Shown: positions 1-7,419 of the stretch, in pieces
Position numbering within the stretch: position 1 is the first letter of the stretch
Layout: each line of letters begins with the position of its first letter
Assembly: GCF_042788235.1 (NCBI RefSeq)
Contig: NZ_JBHZOL010000087.1
Span: 18,551 to 82,550 of the forward strand
Length of the DNA stretch: 64,000 nucleotides
Reading direction: 5' to 3'
DNA from: Sphaerothrix epifaneia
GTDB lineage: Bacteria; Cyanobacteriota; Cyanobacteriia; Phormidesmidales; Phormidesmidaceae
Program-made: the position numbers and the translations under genes
The notes under the pieces: model-generated
Told to the model about the DNA's origin: nothing
The model's input: the letters and a program-made list of their open reading frames with translations, nothing else
Databases searched by the model: none

Positions 1-147
1 AGTTTGCGCCAGAAATTTAATAGCGACCTTAACATCCCCCAGCAGCATATCTTCCGCCAGGTAGACTCGGCCCATTGAACCTTGTCCAATTTGCTCAATT
101 AGCCTGTAGCGATTGTCTAGCTTGCGTTGGTCGTTGGAATCTGACAT
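1..147 (-). CDS. Ser/Thr protein kinase, N-terminal fragment
   Basis: Only the first 49 residues are in the window; the gene runs off the left edge. The N terminus has the kinase glycine-rich loop GQGSMGRVY (residues 21-29) followed by VAIK, whose Lys44 would anchor ATP. This marks a Hanks-type Ser/Thr kinase, a signalling enzyme that phosphorylates Ser/Thr residues of cytosolic targets. The ATG at 147 starts a short polar leader before the kinase fold, as is usual in cyanobacterial Spk/Pkn proteins. The catalytic loop and any C-terminal sensor or membrane segment lie outside, so substrate and topology cannot be judged. It reads leftward out of a gene-poor stretch that probably holds its promoter. 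Confidence 0.88.
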   Translation of the reverse strand, partial: MSDSNDQRKLDNRYRLIEQIGQGSMGRVYLAEDMLLGDVKVAIKFLAQT

Positions 148-271
148 CAGCACTGATATGCTTTAGCAAAGCAATTTGAAAAATAGCAAGAAATTATAGT
201 TAGCTACTTGAGTTAACTGCTAGAATGCCCAATTTGTTGATGAATTGCAATTTTATGAAACAGTTGGAGGC

Positions 272-522
272 ATGAGCCAAACCGGAGACGAGGTTAACTC
301 GTCTGTTTGAGCGCCTGCGAGTCAACAGGAGGTCAAGTTTCAAAACCAGCAATTCAAACAATGGGTTTGCAGTCAAACAATCCCTGGCAGTTAGAATCTG
401 GAGCTTCTCCGGCGCAAAGGCCAGTGCCCCTAAAAGATTTTGGCAAAAAAGCGATCGCAGTTAAAGTTGACAGCCTTAAAAAGGCCGATCTTCAAACCCC
501 AGTCAACGAATCCTGGCTATGA
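272..522 (+). pseudogene. Possible frameshifted small gene
   Basis: An ATG at 272 has a strong ribosome binding site (TTGGAGGC directly before it) but its frame stops after 12 codons at the TGA at 308. The frame one base back opens at TTG 307 and continues for 71 codons to the stop at 520-522. Joining the two would need a single extra T in the GTTTGA stretch and would give a polar protein of about 83 residues. I do not recognise it. It may be a broken small gene, a sequence error, or chance; the good ribosome binding site is the main reason to list it. Confidence 0.22.
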
Positions 523-640
523 CTGCGACTTCGGCTACACCCCAATGTTTTTGAGCATTTCTCCAGTTTGGTTCGCTCCTCTCAGTTACACCTGAGACGC
601 TAATGTGGTTTATCTGCGTTGAGCTAACACCCTTGGGAAC

Positions 641-668
641 CTAGACTATGTTCCATAGGGTTGTCTAG
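641..668. repeat. Nested inverted repeat
   Basis: CTAGAC (641-646) and GTCTAG (663-668) are perfect inverted arms. Inside them TATG (647-650) pairs with CATA (654-657) around TTC. Together they can form a bulged hairpin. No T-tract follows, so it is not a clear terminator. It could be a protein-binding site or an RNA structure. Confidence 0.4.
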
Positions 669-793
669 GGTCTTTATCAACTTTACTCGATTACTCTAGG
701 TAACGGGGTAAAGCGCTATCAGATTGAAAATTTAGCGCCGGAAATCAGGCTCCTCTTCAGAGCCTTCAATCCGCTTATCAAACTGAAATTCAA

Positions 794-1252
794 TCAACCC
801 TGTCGCTCTAGCGTTGCCTCCATGGCACTGGTTAAGTAATGGCCAGCCATGATGCCGCTAGAGAGATGGTACTTGTTGTCGCCCACACAATAGAGCGTTT
901 CAAACCCTGTGCGTCGCTGGCGATCGCCTAATACCCAATAGCGTTGCACAATCGATTCAGGCGCGATCCAGCCTTCGCCTTCAACGCGACCTAACAAGCT
1001 ATGCTGCAAAACAAAGGTATACTGCCGCTCACCCCCTGTCAGCCGCCCTCGATACTGTTGCGCAATTTCATCAAGGGCTGTGTTGGGGAAGCTCAGCTTG
1101 GTGACCATAGTGAACCAGTCATCATGCCCCCAAACTATCAGCGTTTTTCCTCTGACGCCGATGGGCATCGAATCTCGCTCTAGCCAGTTGCCCTGAATTG
1201 TCCAACGCCCCGGTTCGATTAAAAAGCTGTGCCCCACGAATTCACTACCCAA
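794..1252 (-). CDS. Conserved cyanobacterial protein of unknown function
   Basis: A 152-residue protein with no signal peptide or membrane segment. The sequence is rich in short aromatic and beta-prone stretches (GRWTIQGNWLER, IVWGHDDWFTMVTKL, RQYTFVLQHSLLGRVEGEGW, RYWVLG) and ends SAMEATLERQ. This suggests a small beta-barrel (lipocalin-like) fold, which is inference only. I recall similar proteins of unknown function in other cyanobacteria but cannot name a family. The open frame begins at TTG 1252; a GTG at 1237 is an alternative start. Neither has a clear ribosome binding site. It is followed after about 230 bases by the 3' end of anmK, which reads the same way, but the gap makes a shared transcript uncertain. 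Confidence 0.7.
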   Translation of the reverse strand: MGSEFVGHSFLIEPGRWTIQGNWLERDSMPIGVRGKTLIVWGHDDWFTMVTKLSFPNTALDEIAQQYRGRLTGGERQYTFVLQHSLLGRVEGEGWIAPESIVQRYWVLGDRQRRTGFETLYCVGDNKYHLSSGIMAGHYLTSAMEATLERQG

Positions 1253-1486
1253 AAAGCTTGCGGTTTTCTCCCTCTAATACCAAGTCTATGTGCAGCGACT
1301 CACTCATCTCCTTTTTTGCTCAGGCAGACAAACCGTAACAGCAAAGAAAGCAAATGTGCTCACGCTTCAATTTGTTTGGTATTACCTTTCAGGATAAAGT
1401 CTAACTGCGGCAAGCGGACAAGACTTTACTTCAGGTTGCTAGGGGTTCACGATCTTTTTACTCAAAATTGGGGGGCTTCCTAAGCG

Positions 1487-2647
1487 CTAGGGCCTATACA
1501 ACTCACCTAACACCAGCCGTCGTCTGGCTCCGGTGACGCTTGGTAAATTGCTGGGAACACCGTGATAGCGCCAGAAACCAAGCACTGCAAAAGCGATCGC
1601 TTCTTTCGCTTCAGCACACAAACCCACCTCATCGGTCGTCAACACCGAAATAGGAGCCAAACATTGCTGCAACTGTTGGCGCAGATAGTGGTTACGGCTG
1701 CCGCCGCCGCACAGTAAAACCTCATCAGGAAGCTGCGGCAAAAAGTCAGTATAGTTTTGTACGATGCTCATCACCGTTAGCTGGCTCAGCGTGGCCAAAC
1801 TATCGGCAGGGGAAAGCGCGTAGGCTTGTAGGTCTATCAGGCATTGCTGCCAGTAGTCCCAGCCAAACAGTTCTCGCCCGGTTGATTTAGGCGGTGGCTG
1901 ATGAAAGTAAGGGTGACGCAGCCACTGATGCAGTAAAGGCTGGCAGGGTGTTCCCTGCGCTGCCCAAAGGCCGTCACGATCATAATGCTGTTGCCCCTGA
2001 GAAAAATGGTGGACTGCTAAATCTATTAAGCTATTGGCTGGCCCTGTATCCCAACCAAAAACGCCCAACATTTCGCCTTCTACACCTTGAGACTGAAGGC
2101 TAGGCAAGTAGGTGACGTTGCCAATTCCGCCCAAATTTTGGACACAGCGGACGTGTTTGGGATGGCTCAATAAACACGCATCAATGGCTGAAACCAGGGG
2201 TGCCCCTTGCCCACCAGCCGCAATATCTGCAGATCGAAAGTTGCTCACAGTTGGCAGTTGAGTCAGGTGAGCGATCGCAGCGCCTCGTCCAAGCTGCACA
2301 CTATAGGCTAAAGCTTGCACAGTCGCTTGCTCGCCTTGAGGGGGGCGGTGAAAAACAGTTTGCCCGTGGGAGGCAATCAAATCAGCCGACAATGTGTTGG
2401 CTTGAAGTGTCTGAGCAGCCTGAGCAAAGGCAGTAGCGATCGCATCATCTAGCTGAGCGAAACCAGCCATTGACAGCGGTTCCCCAGCGCTAGCCGCTAA
2501 AATTTGCTGACGCAAATCCGGCTCATAAGCATAGGTTTCACTAGCTAAAAGCTGTGCCGAAATTTCAAAGCCACTGCCTTTAATCTCAACTAGAGCCGCG
2601 TCAATGCCATCTACTGAAGTGCCGCTAATCAAACCAATAACGTTCAC
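1487..2647 (-). CDS. anmK: Anhydro-N-acetylmuramic acid kinase
   Basis: AnmK phosphorylates and hydrolyses 1,6-anhydro-MurNAc to MurNAc-6-phosphate, recycling cell-wall sugars in the cytosol. The 386-residue length fits the family. The N terminus has the signature GLISGTSVDGIDAALVE (residues 5-21), the sugar/phosphate loop of this ASKHA-fold kinase, and further motifs include ASHGQTVFHRP, NLGGIGNVT, FGWDTGPANSLID and LCGGGSRNH. The start is GTG 2647, overlapping the TGA of the upstream ktrA by the shared GTGA, so the two are probably translationally coupled. The pairing of a wall-recycling kinase with a potassium-channel regulator has no obvious functional logic. Confidence 0.95.
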   Translation of the reverse strand: MNVIGLISGTSVDGIDAALVEIKGSGFEISAQLLASETYAYEPDLRQQILAASAGEPLSMAGFAQLDDAIATAFAQAAQTLQANTLSADLIASHGQTVFHRPPQGEQATVQALAYSVQLGRGAAIAHLTQLPTVSNFRSADIAAGGQGAPLVSAIDACLLSHPKHVRCVQNLGGIGNVTYLPSLQSQGVEGEMLGVFGWDTGPANSLIDLAVHHFSQGQQHYDRDGLWAAQGTPCQPLLHQWLRHPYFHQPPPKSTGRELFGWDYWQQCLIDLQAYALSPADSLATLSQLTVMSIVQNYTDFLPQLPDEVLLCGGGSRNHYLRQQLQQCLAPISVLTTDEVGLCAEAKEAIAFAVLGFWRYHGVPSNLPSVTGARRRLVLGELYRP

Positions 2648-3372
2648 CCATTGACCCCGCTGCTATGGGTCATAGGTAAGCGATCAATGCCTTTGTTTGA
2701 GCCAATGACCACCATAACGGTGCCCGCCCGCAAACGCGTTACCGGGCTGGGATTGACCTCGAACTTGTCAGGTGACTCTTCTTTGCTAATCGCCATCAAG
2801 GTCAAACCATAGCGTTTACGCAGATCTAACTCCACAATGGTTTTTTGATCAAAAGCTTCTGGAACAATAACCTCAACAATGCTGTGATCAGGGTCTAGCT
2901 CAAAGCGATCGAGAACACCAGGGCGGGTGAGCGATCGCGCTAGCTCACAACCCATCTCATGTTCGGGAAAAACCACGCGATCGGCTCCTACGCGATCGAG
3001 TAATTTGCCGTGAATTTCGGTTGAAGCTTTGGCAATCACATGAGGTACCCCAGCCTCTTTAACATTGAGCGTTGTGATAATACTTTCCTGAATATAATTA
3101 CCGATCGCAATGATAACGGTATCCATATCCGCAATACCCGCCTCTTTCAAAGCAGAAGGTTCCGTTGAATCAAGCTGAATGGCGTGCGTAGCAAGTTGAT
3201 CCGTCAGAATTTGCGCTACCCGCCGCTCGTCAACATCAACTCCTAGTACCTCATATCCAAGCTGGTGCAGCGTAGAACAGACAGCCCGACCAAAACGCCC
3301 CAATCCAATAACAGCAAACTGGCGATTCCCCGAACGCAGATGATGAAAAAAGCTTAAAGAGGATAGATTCAC
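2644..3372 (-). CDS. ktrA: Ktr potassium uptake regulatory subunit KtrA (TrkA-N/TrkA-C)
   Basis: KtrA is the cytosolic nucleotide-binding ring that gates the membrane Na+-dependent K+ transporter KtrB. The protein has an N-terminal Rossmann RCK domain with FAVIGLGRFGRAV (residues ~19-31) and GVDVDERRV, then a TrkA-C domain (about residues 155-240). The frame is open back to GTG 3444, but homologues begin near MNLSSLSFF, matching GTG 3372, which has GGAG nine bases upstream; this gives 242 residues. No ktrB is in the window, as in other cyanobacteria where the Ktr subunits are dispersed. The gene overlaps anmK downstream and is divergent from guaB3. Confidence 0.9.
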   Translation of the reverse strand: MNLSSLSFFHHLRSGNRQFAVIGLGRFGRAVCSTLHQLGYEVLGVDVDERRVAQILTDQLATHAIQLDSTEPSALKEAGIADMDTVIIAIGNYIQESIITTLNVKEAGVPHVIAKASTEIHGKLLDRVGADRVVFPEHEMGCELARSLTRPGVLDRFELDPDHSIVEVIVPEAFDQKTIVELDLRKRYGLTLMAISKEESPDKFEVNPSPVTRLRAGTVMVVIGSNKGIDRLPMTHSSGVNG

Positions 3373-3605
3373 TGCAGACTGCTCCAGACTTTTTTTCGAT
3401 ATGAATCGGTTTGAGCTAACAGAAAGAGGGCCAAGTAGCCGCACACTTAATTCGGTAAATTTTAGTCTATCGAGATTTGGGCCTGCTTTGCGATCGCAGC
3501 GTACCGAAGAAGTCCCTCAACCACCTTGCTGAAGGGACAGTCTGCCCTATATCCTTAATCTTTATTTGCTAGGCTATCTAGATGGTCTTGGCACAAGGGG
3601 GGAAC

Positions 3606-4769
3606 GTGAATATACAAATTGGTCGTAACAAGGAAGTTCGCAGAGCTTACGGAATTGACGAAATTGCACTCGTGCCTGGTCGTCGCACACTCGATCCCCA
3701 GCTAGCCGATACCCGGTGGCACATTGGCGGTATTGAACGAGAAATTCCGATCATTGCCAGCGCCATGGATGGGGTGGTCGATGTCAAAATGGCAGTTTTG
3801 CTTAGTCAACTGGGGGCTTTAGGCGTCCTTAACTTGGAAGGGATCCAAACCCGCTACGAAGATCACAATCCGATTCTCGATCAAATTGCGTCAGTCGGCA
3901 AAGACGAATTTGTCACGCTGATGCAAAAGCTCTACGCAGAACCTGTTAAGCCCGAACTGATTCAAAAACGAATTGCCGAAATTAAAGCGCAAGGCGGTAT
4001 TGCTGCCGTTAGTTTAACCCCGGCTGGCGCAGCTCAGTACGGCAGGCAAGTTGCTGAAGCTGGTGCAGATTTAGTCTTTGTGCAGGCTACAGTTGTCTCT
4101 ACTGCTCACCTCTCACCTGAATCTATCGCCCCCTTAGATCTGAGCAAATTCTGCCAAGAAATGCCTATTCCTGTTGTTCTTGGCAACTGTGTGACCTACG
4201 AAGTTGCGCTGAATCTAATGAAAGCGGGAGCCGCAGCCGTTTTAGTTGGCATTGGCCCCGGAGCCGCTTGTACTTCTCGCGGCGTTTTAGGTATTGGGGT
4301 GCCGCAAGCGACGGCAGTGGCGGATTGTGCTGCTGCTAGAGACGACTATTACCAAGAGACGGGACGGTACGTGTCTATTGTTGCCGATGGCGGTCTGGTG
4401 ACGGGTGGAGACATCTGCAAGTGTATCGCCTGTGGTGCAGACGGGGTAATGATTGGCTCTCCGTTTGCGAGAGCGAAAGAAGCACCCGGACGAGGCTTTC
4501 ACTGGGGTATGGCCACACCTAGCCCAGTTCTCCCCCGTGGCACTCGCATCCGAGTAGGTACTACAGGCACGCTAGAGCAAATTTTACGCGGCCCAGCCCA
4601 GCTAGATGATGGTACCCATAATTTCTTAGGCGCTTTGCAAACCAGCATGGGCACCTTGGGTGCTAAAGATCTCAAAGAAATGCAGCAGGTTGAAGTGGTC
4701 ATTGCTCCGTCTTTGCTGACGGAGGGTAAAGTGTATCAAAAAGCTCAGCAGTTGGGTATGGGTAAGTAA
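3606..4769 (+). CDS. guaB3: GuaB3 family IMPDH-like protein, probable GMP reductase
   Basis: A TIM-barrel protein of the IMP dehydrogenase/GMP reductase superfamily without the CBS insertion. It has the phosphate loop and catalytic-cysteine segment GIGPGAACTSRG (Cys222), the DGGLVTGGDICK nucleotide site and GADGVMIGSPFARA. It matches the cyanobacterial GuaB3 branch, annotated for years as IMP dehydrogenase; work on the Synechocystis homologue, as I recall it, reports GMP reductase activity (GMP to IMP with NADPH). The frame opens at ATG 3582, but GTG 3606 sits three bases after a GGGGGG run and gives the 387 residues typical of the family, so I chose it. A run of hairpins and a terminator follow the stop. 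Confidence 0.93.
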   Translation: MNIQIGRNKEVRRAYGIDEIALVPGRRTLDPQLADTRWHIGGIEREIPIIASAMDGVVDVKMAVLLSQLGALGVLNLEGIQTRYEDHNPILDQIASVGKDEFVTLMQKLYAEPVKPELIQKRIAEIKAQGGIAAVSLTPAGAAQYGRQVAEAGADLVFVQATVVSTAHLSPESIAPLDLSKFCQEMPIPVVLGNCVTYEVALNLMKAGAAAVLVGIGPGAACTSRGVLGIGVPQATAVADCAAARDDYYQETGRYVSIVADGGLVTGGDICKCIACGADGVMIGSPFARAKEAPGRGFHWGMATPSPVLPRGTRIRVGTTGTLEQILRGPAQLDDGTHNFLGALQTSMGTLGAKDLKEMQQVEVVIAPSLLTEGKVYQKAQQLGMGK

Positions 4770-5123
4770 AGTTGGCCTTGCCATACGGCCAAACCAACTT
4801 ATTAACAGACGCAGGGGGCTTTGTAAAAGTTTAAAACTTTTCAAGCAGGCCGCTGAGATGGGTGGCAAATTCTAACCCGTCGCTTAGAATGGGAAATAGC
4901 GGAGACGGAAGTTTCCGTTCACTCCTCACACCACACTCCGCCTAAGCTTTTAGTTTAGGCGGTTCCTCTTTATAGACAAGCTGTTTGCGTCAATTCCGGA
5001 AAATTAAAGAACGTTTAGAGTAGTCTTTAATTAAGGTTGTAATCTTGGTCTAGCAAACGGGCGATCGCGTAGTTCTCATCCATTATGGTCAACTAGAATA
5101 CCCAGCAATTAGGTGGTTCTAAG
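4770..5123. other. Intergenic stretch with stacked hairpins
   Basis: Four potential hairpins follow guaB3 in 200 bases: TTGGCC/GGCCAA (4772-4792), AAAAGTT/AACTTTT (4825-4841), ACGGAA/TTCCGT flanked by GGAG/CTCC (4901-4925) and the terminator at 4938-4962. No coding frame is supported. The last 150 bases probably contain the promoter of the next gene. Confidence 0.5.
4938..4971 (+). terminator. Rho-independent-type terminator of guaB3
   Basis: CCGCCTAA (4938-4945) pairs with TTAGGCGG (4955-4962). A G-T and a C-G pair extend the stem to ten pairs around the loop TTTTA. TTCCTCTTTA follows. The position after guaB3 and the stable GC-rich stem support a terminator; the T-tract is interrupted. Confidence 0.7.
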
Positions 5124-5507
5124 ATGCCTTACTCAGTTACTTATGATTCTGAGAATTGCTTTATTTTGACTACACTTTGGGGAGCAATCGATCAATCCAT
5201 TGTGGATGATAGTCGCTTCGACGTAGCGCGTCTGGCCAAACAGCACAATTGCTTTGCTGTTATTGCCGACTTGCGTGAAGCAACCTCAGCCGTTTCTACA
5301 ATGGAGATTTACAAGCTGCCACAGACAACATCAGCGCAAATCTCCGCTGCAGGAATGCCCATTCGTCGATTCAAACGCGCCCTAGTTGTTGCCCAAGACT
5401 TATTAGACGATCCCGTTTTCTTTGAAACCGTCTCGCAAAACCACGGTCAAAATGTGAGAATATTCCACACGCTAGAGGAAGCTAAAAAGTGGTTATCTGT
5501 TGCATAG
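5124..5507 (+). CDS. Conserved hypothetical protein, STAS/SpoIIAA-like
   Basis: A 127-residue soluble protein with no signal peptide or membrane segment. Its pattern, a short beta pair (YSVTYDSENCFILTTLWGAID), alternating helices and strands (FAVIADLREAT, RRFKRALVVAQDLL) and a final helix (EEAKKWLSV), resembles SpoIIAA-like/STAS-type domains used in regulation and lipid-associated proteins. That is a fold guess, not a firm assignment. The ATG at 5124 has weak upstream pairing (AGGTGG about 10 bases before). It stands alone between the guaB3 terminator and the peroxiredoxin gene. I do not recognise a specific function. Confidence 0.72.
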   Translation: MPYSVTYDSENCFILTTLWGAIDQSIVDDSRFDVARLAKQHNCFAVIADLREATSAVSTMEIYKLPQTTSAQISAAGMPIRRFKRALVVAQDLLDDPVFFETVSQNHGQNVRIFHTLEEAKKWLSVA

Positions 5508-5633
5508 CGCTATTTCCCATGACGAAAACGCTATCAGCAAGCGCTATCCATCCCCTAACTTTTACTCAATCTTTCTGCCTAGAGGCAAGCGCTTTAATTT
5601 AACGGCATCAGTTCTCTTCAACCAAGATAAACA

Positions 5634-6104
5634 ATGACGCTCAATCCTGGTGATTCCGCTCCGGACTTTAGCTTGCCCGATGCGGCAGGTAAGCTGGTTA
5701 GCCTGTCAGATTTTGCAGGGCAGCGCCTGGTTTTGTACTTTTACCCACGCGACAACACCCCAGGCTGCACCAAAGAAGCCTGCGGGTTTCGAGATGTTTA
5801 TCCCCGCTATCAAGAGCAGTCAGTAGCCGTGTTGGGCATTAGCACTGACGATGCCAAGTCACATACAAAATTTGCTACCAAATATGAGTTGCCTTTTCCG
5901 CTGTTGTCTGACGCAGAAGGTCAGGTGGCTAGTGCTTATGGCAGCTACGGTCTGAAAAAGTTTATGGGCAAAGCGTACATGGGGATTAGTCGCAGCACTT
6001 TCATCATTGGCCCAGATGGTAGGATTGAAAAGATCTACCGCAAGGTCAAGCCAGCGTCCCACGCAACCGAAGTGCTTGAAGATTTGGCGGCTCTATCTAC
6101 TTAA
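5634..6104 (+). CDS. bcp: Thioredoxin-dependent peroxiredoxin, PrxQ/BCP type
   Basis: PrxQ/BCP reduces hydrogen peroxide and alkyl hydroperoxides using thioredoxin. The 156-residue length is typical. The active-site segment is YPRDNTPGCTKEACGFRD, with peroxidatic Cys45 and the resolving Cys50 five residues on, the hallmark of atypical 2-Cys PrxQ enzymes; LGISTDDAKSHTKFA follows. No signal peptide is present, so it acts in the cytosol, likely protecting the photosynthetic apparatus. A trxA gene that could serve it lies at 30.3 kb. The Nudix gene starts 10 bases after its stop, suggesting co-transcription. Confidence 0.95.
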   Translation: MTLNPGDSAPDFSLPDAAGKLVSLSDFAGQRLVLYFYPRDNTPGCTKEACGFRDVYPRYQEQSVAVLGISTDDAKSHTKFATKYELPFPLLSDAEGQVASAYGSYGLKKFMGKAYMGISRSTFIIGPDGRIEKIYRKVKPASHATEVLEDLAALST

Positions 6105-6114
6105 GCAATTTTTC

Positions 6115-6570
6115 ATGAGCCTGATTTGGCGTCCTGTGCGCGTTTTGCTAGGTCTACTGCTGAGAAGGCCAATTTTAGGAACTAGCGTCATTCCAGTGCT
6201 ACCAACCGGGCAAATTGTGCTAATTCGGCGCACTGATAATGGTCTTTGGGGGCTACCAGGCGGAATTATAGATTGGGGAGAAGACATTCTCACCGCCGCC
6301 CGCCGAGAACTTGCTGAAGAAACCGGCCTGGATTTGCTGCATGTGGGCCGTTTAGTGGGGATTTATTCCAAACCCCAGCGAGATCCTCGCTTTCATTCTG
6401 TTTGTGTGGCTTTAGAAGCTCATGTTGCGGGTCAGCCGATGGTAGCTGATCCGGCTGAAGTCATAGAAATTTCAGCTTTTGATCCGCAGCGGCTGCCTAT
6501 GCGTAACCTTTCCCATGATCATGCCCAGCAGTTGCAAGACTATTTGGCGGGAAAGACCGTTTTAGCATAA
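6115..6570 (+). CDS. Nudix hydrolase
   Basis: A 151-residue Nudix hydrolase. The Nudix box is complete: GIIDWGE, seven residues, then REL-x-EETGL, matching G-x5-E-x7-REUxEExGU, which binds the divalent metal and cleaves a nucleoside diphosphate linked to X. The substrate cannot be read from sequence. A longer frame starts at ATG 6007 inside bcp, but ATG 6115 (MSLIWRPV) leaves a 10-base gap after bcp and matches where homologues begin, so it was chosen. A basic, hydrophobic N terminus (RPVRVLLGLLLRRP) precedes the domain. The next hydrolase gene follows after 30 bases on the same strand. Confidence 0.92.
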   Translation: MSLIWRPVRVLLGLLLRRPILGTSVIPVLPTGQIVLIRRTDNGLWGLPGGIIDWGEDILTAARRELAEETGLDLLHVGRLVGIYSKPQRDPRFHSVCVALEAHVAGQPMVADPAEVIEISAFDPQRLPMRNLSHDHAQQLQDYLAGKTVLA

Positions 6571-6600
6571 GTGTTATAGCAACAAGGCTTAAAAGCAGGG

Positions 6601-7419
6601 ATGAATCTACCCGTTCGGAATGCTCGAATTCAACTTTCGCAAAGCAATTTGTTCTGGCACGAGGTGGGGCAGGGGCCTACTGTGGTGTTTCTGCACGGGA
6701 GCTGGGCTGATAGCAGCCAGTGGATAGCGGTAATGCAGGCAATGAGTCATCAATATCATTGTCTGGCACCTGACTTGCCAGGTTTTGGCGAGTCCAGTCT
6801 GTCATCTGCACCGATCTCAATTGCCCTGATGACAGAGTGCTTAGCAGAGTATTTACAAGCACTGCGATCGCCTGTTGTTTACCTGGTAGGGCATTCATTG
6901 GGAGGTTGGGTGGCGGCAAACTATGCCCTACGCTACCCTGAAGGCGTCAAAGGACTGATTTTAATCGAACCTGAAGGCATTGAATCGCGACGTTTAGCCA
7001 AACGCTGGCGCTGGTATCGGTTGCTCAGTGGGCCGTTCTCAATTTTGCTGAAGGGGTTGAGTCTCCTGACGCCCTTTGCGGCTTATCTGGGTTTAAAGGA
7101 TTTTTTCCATCGCTTGTATCCGGTGCGACAGCGATTAAAAACGTTTCCGACCGCCTGTCGCCTGCTGTTTCAGCGTCGCCCTGCCGAAATTCGAGCCGAG
7201 CAGCTACAAGAACAACTGCCTCAGTTACAGCCTCCATTGTTGCTTTTAGAGAGCAGCCAGACTTCCGACTTGACCCAACCCTTAAACGAGGACTACCAGC
7301 ATCTCGTTCCCCACGCCCAAGTCGTTGTCATAGGCGATTGCCAATCACCCCTAGAGTCACCCCAACAGGCAGCGCAGTTGATAGGGCAGTTTATCCAGTC
7401 TGCAAACGCTACCGAGTAA
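6601..7419 (+). CDS. Alpha/beta-fold hydrolase lacking the usual catalytic histidine
   Basis: A 272-residue alpha/beta hydrolase. The oxyanion loop LHGSWADSSQW (residues 31-41), DLPGFGES and the nucleophile elbow GHSLGGW (Ser99) are intact. In the C-terminal loop, where family members carry DCGHxP with the catalytic His, this protein reads GDCQSPLESP, with Gln248 in place of His. The acid residue is also not obvious. It may be an inactive relative or use a different base. The last 11 bases overlap the 3' end of the convergent phosphatase gene. Family is certain; activity and substrate are unknown. Confidence 0.88.
   Translation: MNLPVRNARIQLSQSNLFWHEVGQGPTVVFLHGSWADSSQWIAVMQAMSHQYHCLAPDLPGFGESSLSSAPISIALMTECLAEYLQALRSPVVYLVGHSLGGWVAANYALRYPEGVKGLILIEPEGIESRRLAKRWRWYRLLSGPFSILLKGLSLLTPFAAYLGLKDFFHRLYPVRQRLKTFPTACRLLFQRRPAEIRAEQLQEQLPQLQPPLLLLESSQTSDLTQPLNEDYQHLVPHAQVVVIGDCQSPLESPQQAAQLIGQFIQSANATE

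Larger units (their letters stand above)
148..793. other. Gene-poor stretch
   Basis: About 650 bases lie between the kinase start and the next well-supported gene. They hold one possible broken small gene (272-522), one HIP1 octamer (451-458) and a nested inverted repeat (641-668). No tRNA, insertion sequence or strong coding frame was seen. Confidence 0.6.
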
